From Clostridiales bacterium (GTDB lineage: Bacteria; Bacillota; Clostridia; Oscillospirales; CAG-272): 7,518 bases of DNA. How positions within the stretch are numbered: position 1 is the stretch's first letter; the number at the start of each line of letters is the position of its first letter. Positions 1 to 6,211 of the stretch are shown here, one piece after another. The DNA is taken from positions 1-7,518 of the forward strand of contig DXYE01000124.1 of NCBI GenBank assembly GCA_019415985.1. The letters are read 5' to 3'. The notes below the pieces were generated by a model. The model searched no databases, was not told where the DNA came from, and worked only from the letters and a program-made list of their open reading frames with translations. The translations under genes were made by a program, and so were the position numbers.

Positions 1-11
1 AACATATCCAT
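1..11 (-). CDS. Start of a divergent gene, truncated by the window edge
   Basis: Only the first codons are visible: an ATG at 11-9 on the minus strand, reading Met-Asp-Met before the window ends. The start is supported by a purine-rich GAAAGGTG at 27-20 on the same strand, 8 nt upstream, and by a near-consensus minus-strand promoter at 126-98. That would leave a leader of about 80 nt. An alternative ATG at 33-31 is also open to the edge but has no ribosome site. No function can be read from this fragment. Its position opposite a catabolic operon, with shared palindromes in between, suggests a transcriptional regulator, but that is inference from layout only. Confidence 0.38.
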
Positions 12-62
12 GGCAAAAACACCTTTCGTTCATAATATATAGTATTTAAAATTACGCACAAT

Positions 63-90
63 GCGGAAACATATTCCGCCACAAGGAATC
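63..90. promoter_or_regulatory. Composite palindromic operator, copy 1
   Basis: GCGGAA (63-68) and TTCCGC (74-79) form a 6-bp inverted repeat with a 5-nt centre. A further half-site, AAGGAATC, follows at 83-90. The arrangement GGAA-N5-TTCC-N7-GGAA is repeated exactly at 233-260. This copy lies just downstream of the predicted leftward start point, where a bound repressor would block the divergent gene. A role as a transcribed hairpin is possible but explains the third half-site less well. The GGAA-N5-TTCC geometry matches the known IclR consensus. Confidence 0.55.
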
Positions 91-97
91 TGAGACA

Positions 98-126
98 AGT
101 ATACTGAATTGTATTGTTGTTGTCAA
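98..126 (-). promoter_or_regulatory. Leftward sigma-A promoter for the divergent gene
   Basis: On the minus strand TTGACA (126-121) is followed by a 17-nt spacer and TATACT (103-98). This is a perfect -35 and a 5/6 -10 at ideal spacing. Transcription would start near 91, run leftward through the palindrome at 63-79 and reach the ATG at 11. Confidence 0.7.
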
Positions 127-197
127 GAAAATAAATTCAAGCAGAATTACTAAAAAAATGACAAATTATTTAGACAATCTTAACCCTATGTATCTTC

Positions 198-226
198 TTG
201 ACAAAATAAATACAGACGTGTATGCT
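198..226 (+). promoter_or_regulatory. Rightward sigma-A promoter of the operon
   Basis: TTGACA (198-203), a 17-nt spacer and TATGCT (221-226) form a perfect -35 with a 4/6 -10 at ideal spacing. The upstream 128-190 stretch is very A/T-rich and could act as an UP element. The predicted start is near 233, giving a leader of about 55 nt and placing the palindrome at 233-249 at the start of the transcript. No better promoter was seen upstream of the first gene. Confidence 0.7.
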
Positions 227-232
227 TTAAAC

Positions 233-260
233 GTGGAATGCAATTCCGCGCTAAGGAATC
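233..260. promoter_or_regulatory. Composite palindromic operator, copy 2
   Basis: GGAAT (235-239), GCA and ATTCC (243-247) form a palindrome that extends, with one mismatched pair, to CG at 232-233 and 249-250. AAGGAATC follows at 253-260. Aligned to 63-90, 20 of 28 positions are identical, and all the differences fall in the palindrome centre, the 3-nt linker and one outer base. The site covers the predicted rightward start point, a position typical of repressor binding. Centre-to-centre distance to copy 1 is 170 bp, so looping between the two copies is possible. Confidence 0.55.
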
Positions 261-276
261 AAAAAATAACAACAAC

Positions 277-281
277 GGAGG
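277..281 (+). promoter_or_regulatory. Ribosome binding site that sets the binding-protein start
   Basis: GGAGG ends 7 nt before the ATG at 289. It selects this start over the in-frame ATG at 238, which would put 17 hydrophilic residues in front of the signal peptide and would lie within the operator. Confidence 0.85.
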
Positions 282-288
282 AAAGACA

Positions 289-1497
289 ATGAAAAAAATT
301 GCATGCTTACTTTGCTTGGCGATGCTGCTCAGCCTGTTTACAGCGTGTGCTGCAAATGACAAGCAGCCAGACAACACGGACAAAACAAGTACGACAACGG
401 AGACTGCTGCGACCGATGGCGAAATTTTAAAGTTTGCGCTTGTGGGCCCTTTAACCGGAGCAGGTGCACAGTACGGCTTAGCTTATCAAATGGCATGCGA
501 GTACCTTGTCGAAAAAACAAACGCCAATGGCGGTATTAATGGGGCGATGGTAGAACTTGAAGTCTACGATGATAAGCAGGATCCTACAGAAACGTTGAAT
601 ATTGCGAATTTGCTGGTCGAAGATAAAGACTTGCTTGGCGTTGTTGGAAGCCAGACTTCCGGTTGTTCCATGGCGGCTGCGCCTGTCTATGAAGAAGCTG
701 GGATTCCGATGATTTCTCCGAATGGCTCCCATAAGGATCTTCCGCTAATGGGCGATTATATTTTCTCGATGACGCTTCCCGTAACGTATGAGCCGCTGCG
801 TATTGTTGATGAATATGTACAGTATCTTGGTTACAACAAGATTGGTATGCTGTATTCCAACGATGACTGGGGACTGAGTCAGTATGATGCGACGGTTCAG
901 CGCTGTGATGAACTTGGCGCGACATTAACCGCAGCAGAAACATATATTTCTGGAACAACAAAAGACTTTACCCCGATGCTTTCGAAAATCATGCAGTCCA
1001 ATCCGGAATGCATCTATCTGTGCTGCCAGTACTCGGATGCAATTCTTGCGGTACAGCAGCTGGATACCCTTGGCAACACCATTCCGATCGTCAGCTGCAG
1101 TACGATTATGAAGCAGGAGTTCCTGGATGCGGTAGGCGATCTGGCAAATGGAATCTATTTGGAAAACGCATTCAATTTGAAATCTGAAAACCCTGAGTAT
1201 CTGGAATTGGCGGAATACTGCCGTGAGAAGAATGGTACAGAACCTGATGTCTATGTTACGCAGGCTTACGATTCATTGAAGGTTATGCTGGAAGCAGTTG
1301 AGAAGTTTGGACCGGACCGTGCCGCAATTAAGGACTACATCTACACGCTGAAGGATTGGCAGGGCGTTTCCGGTACAATTACGATGAGCGATGTCGGCAC
1401 GCCGATGCGTGACATTTATATCGTGAAAGTTGAAGATGGAAAATTTGTGCAAGTGGATGGCGTAATTCTGAAATCCACTGGTGTTGTGTACGAATAA
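289..1497 (+). CDS. Liv-type ABC transporter substrate-binding lipoprotein
   Basis: A 402-residue extracytoplasmic solute-binding protein of the Peripla_BP_6 (LivJ/LivK, periplasmic-binding type I) family. It captures substrate outside the membrane and passes it to the LivH/LivM permeases encoded downstream. Residues 1-19 are a lipoprotein signal peptide (MKK, a hydrophobic core, then LFTA before Cys20, the lipidated residue). Residues 21-46 are a Thr/Asp/Asn-rich linker. The domain opens with ALVGPLTGAGAQYG (50-63) and shows DDKQDP (94-99), GVVGSQTSG (117-125) and ISPNGSH (142-148). The SQTS stretch lies where family members bind the ligand carboxylate. As the first gene after the promoter it should be the most highly expressed. 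The mature protein has eight cysteines besides Cys20, including an adjacent pair (YLCCQYSD), which is unusual for an exported protein. The family also binds amides, urea and aromatic acids, so leucine specificity should not be assumed. Confidence 0.93.
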   Translation: MKKIACLLCLAMLLSLFTACAANDKQPDNTDKTSTTTETAATDGEILKFALVGPLTGAGAQYGLAYQMACEYLVEKTNANGGINGAMVELEVYDDKQDPTETLNIANLLVEDKDLLGVVGSQTSGCSMAAAPVYEEAGIPMISPNGSHKDLPLMGDYIFSMTLPVTYEPLRIVDEYVQYLGYNKIGMLYSNDDWGLSQYDATVQRCDELGATLTAAETYISGTTKDFTPMLSKIMQSNPECIYLCCQYSDAILAVQQLDTLGNTIPIVSCSTIMKQEFLDAVGDLANGIYLENAFNLKSENPEYLELAEYCREKNGTEPDVYVTQAYDSLKVMLEAVEKFGPDRAAIKDYIYTLKDWQGVSGTITMSDVGTPMRDIYIVKVEDGKFVQVDGVILKSTGVVYE

Positions 1498-1544
1498 ATC
1501 AGAATAATCCAAGAAGTTACGTTGCATTTGACAAGGAGATCGTT

Positions 1545-2693
1545 ATGAAAATTGATTTGAACGAAATACCGCTGATTGATAATCATTGTCACCCATTTCC
1601 CGCATCCAGAAATCCATCCTATTTTGAGAGACTTGTTACACTGAGTCTGCTGCCCCAGAAAACAGAAAGTGTTCGTTCTACTATTGTATTTCAGATGTTC
1701 TGCAACGCTCTGCGTGGTTATTTTGGACTCGACATGAACACGCCAACGGAGGAATTGATCGCATATCGTGAAAAGCGAGTAGCAGAAGACCGCATTCAGT
1801 ATTTCAAAGATATGTTTACGGATGCGAACCTGATTGGTTTCCTTGTAGATTTTGGTTTCCCTGTAAATCATGCCAATGCATTGCGTCCGGAAGAAATTGC
1901 AGCCAGCAAAGAGGACATGAAAGATTACATAGTCAAGTCCTTGGATCGAATCGAATGGGTTGCAAATGACATTCTGGAGCAGAAAGAACTGCTTGATTTT
2001 GACGAATTTGCCAGAAGGTATGAGGCAAATGTGCGCGCAATGATAAAAGAGAAGGATCTTATTGCGCTCAAGTCAATCATTGCATATACAACAGGGCTTG
2101 AAGTCAAGGTCCTGCCGGAAAAAGAAGTCCGTGAGGGGTATTATCGGTATTTGTGCGATCGGACAAGCAGAGCAGACGAAAAAATTATCCGCGACTATTG
2201 CTTCTGCAAAGCCTGTGAGATCTGCCAGGAGCTTGATATTCCAATGCAGGTACATACGGCGTTTGGCGACAGTCCACTTTGTGATTTAGGCAAGTGCAAT
2301 CCGCTCAATATGTATGAAGTCATCAATGCCTATAAAGACACAAAACTCATTTTGATTCATGCGGGCTATCCGTTCTGCGAAGAACTCGGATTCTTGATGA
2401 ACCATTACGAAAATGTCTACGGCGATGTTTCATCAATGGTTCCGTATGCCGGATATGCCGGAGAAACGAAAATCAAAGAACTGCTGGAACTGGCACCGAC
2501 AACAAAGTTGATGTATGGCACGGATGGAGGACTGGTTCCGGACGGAATCTGGTGGGGCGCAAAGATGTTCCGCAGCTACTTCGCCAATATTTTGCAAGAG
2601 CTCATGGACAAAAACTACATTTCTGCAACATTTGCCAGAGAAATGGCTGAAAACATCATGTATAAAAACGTGCGGAGAATTTATAAGTTCTAA
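1545..2693 (+). CDS. FluG-like metal-dependent amidohydrolase
   Basis: A 382-residue cytoplasmic TIM-barrel hydrolase of the Amidohydro_2 type, resembling the N-terminal domain of fungal/plant FluG (nodulin/glutamine-synthetase fusion) proteins. The N-terminal IDNHCHP supplies the metal-binding His14 and His16. LKSIIAYTTGLE (175-186) matches the FluG family's K-S-I-x-A-Y-x-x-G-L block. MQVHTAFGD (234-242) gives His237, LILIHAGYP (268-276) gives His272, and MYGTDG (323-328) gives the catalytic Asp327. The set is complete and the gene looks intact. The start is fixed by AAGGAG at 1533-1538, 6 nt upstream. It begins 47 nt after the binding protein and separates it from its permeases, so it probably acts on the imported compound. 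Its reaction is unknown; hydrolysis of an amide, gamma-glutamyl or cyclic amide bond, or a decarboxylation, is possible for the superfamily. No glutamine synthetase domain is fused or seen nearby. Confidence 0.85.
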   Translation: MKIDLNEIPLIDNHCHPFPASRNPSYFERLVTLSLLPQKTESVRSTIVFQMFCNALRGYFGLDMNTPTEELIAYREKRVAEDRIQYFKDMFTDANLIGFLVDFGFPVNHANALRPEEIAASKEDMKDYIVKSLDRIEWVANDILEQKELLDFDEFARRYEANVRAMIKEKDLIALKSIIAYTTGLEVKVLPEKEVREGYYRYLCDRTSRADEKIIRDYCFCKACEICQELDIPMQVHTAFGDSPLCDLGKCNPLNMYEVINAYKDTKLILIHAGYPFCEELGFLMNHYENVYGDVSSMVPYAGYAGETKIKELLELAPTTKLMYGTDGGLVPDGIWWGAKMFRSYFANILQELMDKNYISATFAREMAENIMYKNVRRIYKF

Positions 2694-2699
2694 CAATTT

Positions 2700-2732
2700 G
2701 GCGGCGCAGAGGCAGGATGTCCCTGCGCCGCC
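2700..2732 (+). terminator. Strong stem-loop before livH: possible attenuator or mRNA-stabilising hairpin
   Basis: GGCGGCGCAG (2700-2709) pairs perfectly with CTGCGCCGCC (2723-2732), and two more G-C pairs (2711-2712 with 2721-2722) form beyond a bulged A. Only a weak T run follows (TGTTT, 2733-2737). The livH ribosome site begins 9 nt after the stem. Because permease genes follow directly, full termination is unlikely. Partial read-through, or protection of the upstream binding-protein and hydrolase mRNA from 3' decay, fits better. It is the most GC-rich short stretch of the transporter region. Confidence 0.6.
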
Positions 2733-2740
2733 TGTTTAAA

Positions 2741-2747
2741 AGGGGTG
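2741..2747 (+). promoter_or_regulatory. Ribosome binding site that sets the livH start
   Basis: AGGGGTG lies 6 nt before the ATG at 2754. The in-frame GTG at 2745 is part of this site, so it is not the likely start even though it would add three residues. Confidence 0.7.
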
Positions 2748-2753
2748 AAAACT

Positions 2754-3632
2754 ATGTTCCTGCAGCAAGTTATCAATGGCATTGCCATCGGAAGTACATA
2801 CGCGCTGGTTGCCATTGGATATTCGCTTGTTTTTGGCGTATTAAAGATCATCAACTTCGCAAATGGCTCGTTATATATGGCTGGCGCGTATATTACGCTT
2901 CTGGTTTATGGTGCGCTGAAGCGCAATATTATTATCAGTATTGTTGCCAGTTTACTGCTTGTGGGCATTATGGCATACTCCGTTGACGTGATTGGTCTAC
3001 GGAAACTAAGAAAAGATAACGCACCGAAGATGTCTGGACTTATTACAACGTTGGGCATTGCAACTGTCATTGACAACGTGATTCAGATTTTCATCGGAAC
3101 GGAGACAAAGGCATTTCCAAACTTCTTGAATTTTGGAAAACTTAAGGTTGGAAGTTTAGTTATCAATTCAACACAGGTTTTGATTTTTGCGATTTGCGTA
3201 GTTATCATGCTTGCATTTTCGCTGTTGGTTTATAAAACGAAATTTGGTAAAGCAATGCAGGCGGTATCTCAAAATATTGTAGCAGCAAAGCTGATGGGCA
3301 TTGATACGAAATTTGTCATTTCTGCGACATTTATTATGAGCGGTGTCTTGGCTTCTCTTGCGGGTTCGTTAGTTGGCACATACTACGGTGCAATTGATAC
3401 AACGCTTGGTGCAAGCGTTGGCATGAAAACTTTTTCTGCGGCAGTGCTTGGCGGTGTGGGCTCGTTGCCCGGTGCAATGATCGGAGGTTTGATTGTTGGT
3501 CTGGCGGAAGCCCTCGGTGCCTCTTATATCAGCTCCGGTTATCGTGATGCTATTGCGTTTGTGATACTGATTATGGTATTGCTGATTAAGCCAACAGGTA
3601 TTCTTGGAAAAACAACAATTGAGAAAATGTAG
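2754..3632 (+). CDS. livH: Liv-type ABC transporter inner-membrane permease, LivH family
   Basis: A 292-residue polytopic membrane protein, the usual length for LivH. It forms one half of the HAAT-family import channel and pairs with LivM. The N terminus FLQQVINGIAIGSTYALVAIG (residues 2-22) and SLVFGVLKIINFANG (24-38) are the standard opening of the family. TTLGIATVIDN lies in the first half. The cytoplasmic ATPase-contact loop is at about 165-185, with GKAMQAVSQN followed by AAKLMGID. The C-terminal half carries AVLGGVGSLPGAMIGG and ends in IKPTGILG. About eight hydrophobic segments are visible. It follows the stem-loop at 2700-2732 and is 11 nt from livM. Nothing is missing. The symbol reflects family membership; the substrate is not proved to be a branched-chain amino acid. 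Confidence 0.92.
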   Translation: MFLQQVINGIAIGSTYALVAIGYSLVFGVLKIINFANGSLYMAGAYITLLVYGALKRNIIISIVASLLLVGIMAYSVDVIGLRKLRKDNAPKMSGLITTLGIATVIDNVIQIFIGTETKAFPNFLNFGKLKVGSLVINSTQVLIFAICVVIMLAFSLLVYKTKFGKAMQAVSQNIVAAKLMGIDTKFVISATFIMSGVLASLAGSLVGTYYGAIDTTLGASVGMKTFSAAVLGGVGSLPGAMIGGLIVGLAEALGASYISSGYRDAIAFVILIMVLLIKPTGILGKTTIEKM

Positions 3633-3643
3633 GGGGCATTGCG

Positions 3644-4651
3644 ATGATTCGAAAAATCTTTACAAAAATTGCATTGCACCAGAAGGTAATTCTCTTGGTG
3701 CTGCTGGCGGCTGCTGTTGTATTTCCTCTGCTTCAGCCCACTCAGTACGTAATCAGGATGGCGACACTCTCGCTGGTCTATGTTGTGTTGGCACTGGGCA
3801 TGAATCTGATAATGGGCTATATGGGTCAAATGTCGTTTGGACATGCTGCGTTTTTTGGTATTGGTGCATATACCTCGGCTATTTTGTCTACACGCTTTGG
3901 CATGGACTGCACAGTTACATTTTTGGCGGCTATTTTGCTTTCCGGTCTATTCGGCTTTTTGTTGGGTACGCCTGTCTTGAAATTAAAGGGGTACTATTTG
4001 ACGATTGTTACGCTTGGCTTTTGCGAAATTGTACGTATGGTCATGCTCAACTGGGTTTCTTTGACGGGCGGACCTATGGGTATCAAAGCAATCCCTAAGT
4101 TTATGTTTTTCGGCATAAAGTTTGCAACGACGCGTTCCTATTACTACATAATTCTGACCATCTGTGTTTTGGTTACATTATTGATTTACCGCTTGGTGAA
4201 TTCCAGATACGGTCTGGCTATTTTGGCAATTCGTGATGATGACTCTGCCGCGGAGGCGATGGGTGTCAATATTGTCCGATATAAGATTGTTACCTTTGTA
4301 ATCTCGTCAATGATTGCAGGATTGGCTGGAGCATTTTTTGCGCACTATATTTCCTATATTGACTCGACCTATTTTACCAGTACGGCATCTCAGAATATTT
4401 GCGTAATGGTTATTTTAGGCGGTTTAGGAAGCCTTCCGGGAACATTCCTTGGTGCAATTGTACTCACGTTGCTGCCTGAACTGCTGCGCGGACTATCTGA
4501 GTATCGCATGCTGATCTACGGCGTGATTATGGTGGTTGTTGTACTGTTTATGCCAAGTGGATTGATGGGAAAATACAACTTCAGACAGTTAAAAGAAAGC
4601 TGGCTGCTAAAAAAGCACGAGCAGACAGAACGGAGGGAGAAAAATGGCTGA
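3644..4651 (+). CDS. livM: Liv-type ABC transporter inner-membrane permease, LivM family
   Basis: A 335-residue second permease subunit. Family marks are ALGMNLIMGYMGQMSFGHAA in the first third, the VSLTGGPMGI block, and the cytoplasmic coupling loop RYGLAILAIRDDDSAAEAMG at about 188-207, which contacts LivG/LivF. GGLGSLPGTFLGA follows and then FMPSGLMGKYN. Roughly ten hydrophobic segments precede a charged tail of about 25 residues (KESWLLKKHEQTERREKNG). AGGGGG at 3631-3636 serves the ATG 7 nt downstream and begins inside the livH stop codon. The 3' end overlaps livG by 8 nt (ATGGCTGA), a standard translational coupling. The gene looks intact, and the pairing with the preceding LivH is certain from order and family. 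Confidence 0.92.
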   Translation: MIRKIFTKIALHQKVILLVLLAAAVVFPLLQPTQYVIRMATLSLVYVVLALGMNLIMGYMGQMSFGHAAFFGIGAYTSAILSTRFGMDCTVTFLAAILLSGLFGFLLGTPVLKLKGYYLTIVTLGFCEIVRMVMLNWVSLTGGPMGIKAIPKFMFFGIKFATTRSYYYIILTICVLVTLLIYRLVNSRYGLAILAIRDDDSAAEAMGVNIVRYKIVTFVISSMIAGLAGAFFAHYISYIDSTYFTSTASQNICVMVILGGLGSLPGTFLGAIVLTLLPELLRGLSEYRMLIYGVIMVVVVLFMPSGLMGKYNFRQLKESWLLKKHEQTERREKNG

Positions 4652-5423
4652 GGCAGTATTACGTGTGCAACAGGTTATGCAGAGATTTGGCGGACTTGTG
4701 GCGCTCCAGAATATTAATATCGATGTCTATTCGGGAGAAATCGTCGGCATCATTGGACCAAATGGCGCAGGAAAAACTACGTTATTCAATGTAATTACCG
4801 GAATTTATAAGCCAACCCAGGGAAGTGTTTTTCTCTCCAGCGAAGATATCACTGGATACAAACCATATTTGATTGCAGAGCATGGTTTTGCGCGCACGTT
4901 CCAGAATATTCGTTTGTTTAAGCGGATGACGATTCTTGAAAATGTAATGCTCGGCATGCACGTGCGGACGAAGTCTTCGCTGGTGCAAATCCTATTCAAC
5001 ACGGCGTCAAAAAAGAAAGAAGATGCTGCGTGCGAAAAACGGGCGGTTGAGCTGCTTGAAATGATGGGACTGGCTGAAATGCGGTATGAATACCCAGACA
5101 GTCTCCCTTATGGTGCTCAACGTAGATTGGAGATTGCTCGGGCACTGGCAACAGAACCAAAAGTATTGCTGCTTGATGAGCCGGCTGCTGGTATGAATGA
5201 AAATGAAACCGCCGAATTGCTGGAGATTGTAGCAAAATTAAAACAAGCGGGATATACCATCATGCTGATTGAGCATGATATGAAATTTGTTATGAAAATT
5301 TGCGACCGGATTTATGTGCTGAACCATGGAGAGCAAATTGCAGATGGCACACCGGAAGTCGTAAGTAACGACCCGGTGGTCATTGAAGCCTACTTGGGAA
5401 AGGATGTGGATGACGATGAATGA
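4644..5423 (+). CDS. livG: Liv-type ABC transporter ATPase, LivG family
   Basis: A 259-residue cytoplasmic ATP-binding subunit that drives import together with LivF. Walker A is GPNGAGKT (38-45), the Q-loop is Gln87 in ARTFQNIRLF, and the signature LPYGAQRRLEIARAL is at 154-168. The Walker B LLLDEP includes Asp178-Glu179, AAGMNENE follows, and the switch histidine is His211 in MLIEHDM. The LPYGAQ form of the signature (instead of LSGGQ) is normal for LivG and is no sign of decay. The C terminus IADGTPEVVSNDPVVIEAYLG is the usual family tail, followed by an acidic DVDDDE. A GGAGGGAG site at 4632-4639 inside livM precedes the start. The 3' end overlaps livF. Confidence 0.94.
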   Translation: MAEAVLRVQQVMQRFGGLVALQNINIDVYSGEIVGIIGPNGAGKTTLFNVITGIYKPTQGSVFLSSEDITGYKPYLIAEHGFARTFQNIRLFKRMTILENVMLGMHVRTKSSLVQILFNTASKKKEDAACEKRAVELLEMMGLAEMRYEYPDSLPYGAQRRLEIARALATEPKVLLLDEPAAGMNENETAELLEIVAKLKQAGYTIMLIEHDMKFVMKICDRIYVLNHGEQIADGTPEVVSNDPVVIEAYLGKDVDDDE

Positions 5424-6135
5424 ATTCTTGCTCAGCATCAAAGACCTTGTTGTAAACTATGGCAGCATTCAGGCATTGAAAGGTGTAAATCTGGATGTAA
5501 AGAAAGGTGAAATTATTACTCTCGTTGGCTCAAATGGTGCGGGAAAATCCACCTTGATGAACGCAATTATGGGAATTGTACCAATCAAAAGCGGAAATAT
5601 TTTTTATCATGGGAGTGATATCGCCAAAACAGACACGAAAAAAATCGTGAAAGAGAAGATCGTACTTGTACCGGAAGGACGTTTGATTTTTCCTGCCCTC
5701 AATGTATATGATAATCTGATGATGGGGGGATATTTAAACAGTGACAAGGAAAATCAGGAAGAAATTGAACGCGTTTTTGACATGTTTCCTGTTTTGAAAT
5801 CTCGCCGGAATCAGTTCGGCTCTACACTTTCCGGTGGAGAGCAGCAGATGCTCGCCGTTGGTCGTGCGATGATGGCAAAGCCGCAGCTGCTGCTTTTGGA
5901 CGAACCATCCTTGGGTTTGGCACCTTTGATCATTGCTGATATTTTCAACATGATTCAAAGAATCAGAGATTTGGGAGTTACCGTCTTGCTGGTTGAGCAA
6001 AATGCGAGAATGGCGTTGAGAATCTCAGACCGTGGGTACGTGCTCGAAACGGGCACCATTGTGATGAGCGACGATGCAAAGGCGCTACTTAAATCGGATG
6101 TTGTCCGCAATGCATATCTTGGAAAAGAAGCCTGA
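5410..6135 (+). CDS. livF: Liv-type ABC transporter ATPase, LivF family
   Basis: A 241-residue second ATPase, close to the usual 234-240. Walker A is GSNGAGKS (40-47), the signature LSGGEQQMLAVGRAMM is at 140-155, and Walker B LLLLDEP gives Asp164-Glu165 followed by SLGLAP. The Q-loop position reads LVPEGR and the switch-histidine position reads LVEQN (Gln197). Both substitutions are characteristic of LivF, not defects. The start is uncertain. The ATG at 5410 has AAAGGA (5399-5404) 5 nt upstream; the ATG at 5416 is two codons later; the ATG at 5383 would add nine residues and a long overlap with livG. The chosen start overlaps livG by 14 nt. The protein ends in RNAYLGKEA, the standard family ending. 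Confidence 0.92.
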   Translation: MTMNEFLLSIKDLVVNYGSIQALKGVNLDVKKGEIITLVGSNGAGKSTLMNAIMGIVPIKSGNIFYHGSDIAKTDTKKIVKEKIVLVPEGRLIFPALNVYDNLMMGGYLNSDKENQEEIERVFDMFPVLKSRRNQFGSTLSGGEQQMLAVGRAMMAKPQLLLLDEPSLGLAPLIIADIFNMIQRIRDLGVTVLLVEQNARMALRISDRGYVLETGTIVMSDDAKALLKSDVVRNAYLGKEA

Positions 6136-6198
6136 CAAGGCTGTTGTAATGCAACCAACAGACATTAAATAATTTGGCTTTACTATTGAACGATTGCG

Positions 6199-6204
6199 AA
6201 GGAG
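6199..6204 (+). promoter_or_regulatory. Ribosome binding site that sets the reductase start
   Basis: AAGGAG lies 7 nt before the ATG at 6212. An upstream in-frame TTG at 6194 would itself overlap the approach to this site and add six residues with no family similarity, so it is not the start. Confidence 0.8.
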
Positions 6205-6211
6205 AGCGGAT

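Noticed and set aside
280..283. GGAA near the first ribosome site as a further operator half-site
   Set aside because: It is part of the GGAGGAAAG ribosome-binding stretch and does not fit the spacing of the composite palindromes.
1528..1533. TTGACA just before the amidohydrolase gene, as a possible internal promoter -35
   Set aside because: The position 17 nt downstream holds ATTGAT, a poor -10, inside the coding region, and the box overlaps the ribosome site. Chance match.
5097..5114. LivG signature LPYGAQ as a degenerate ABC motif
   Set aside because: LxYGxQ in place of LSGGQ is the usual form in the LivG family.
5650..6010. Missing Q-loop glutamine and switch histidine in LivF, as a possible defect
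   Set aside because: PEGR and VEQN at these positions are typical of functional LivF proteins.
6141..6161. Short inverted repeat CTGTTG / CAACAG after livF, as a possible terminator
   Set aside because: The stem is only 6 bp, A/T-containing, with a 9-nt loop and no following T run. It is too weak to separate the reductase gene from the operon.
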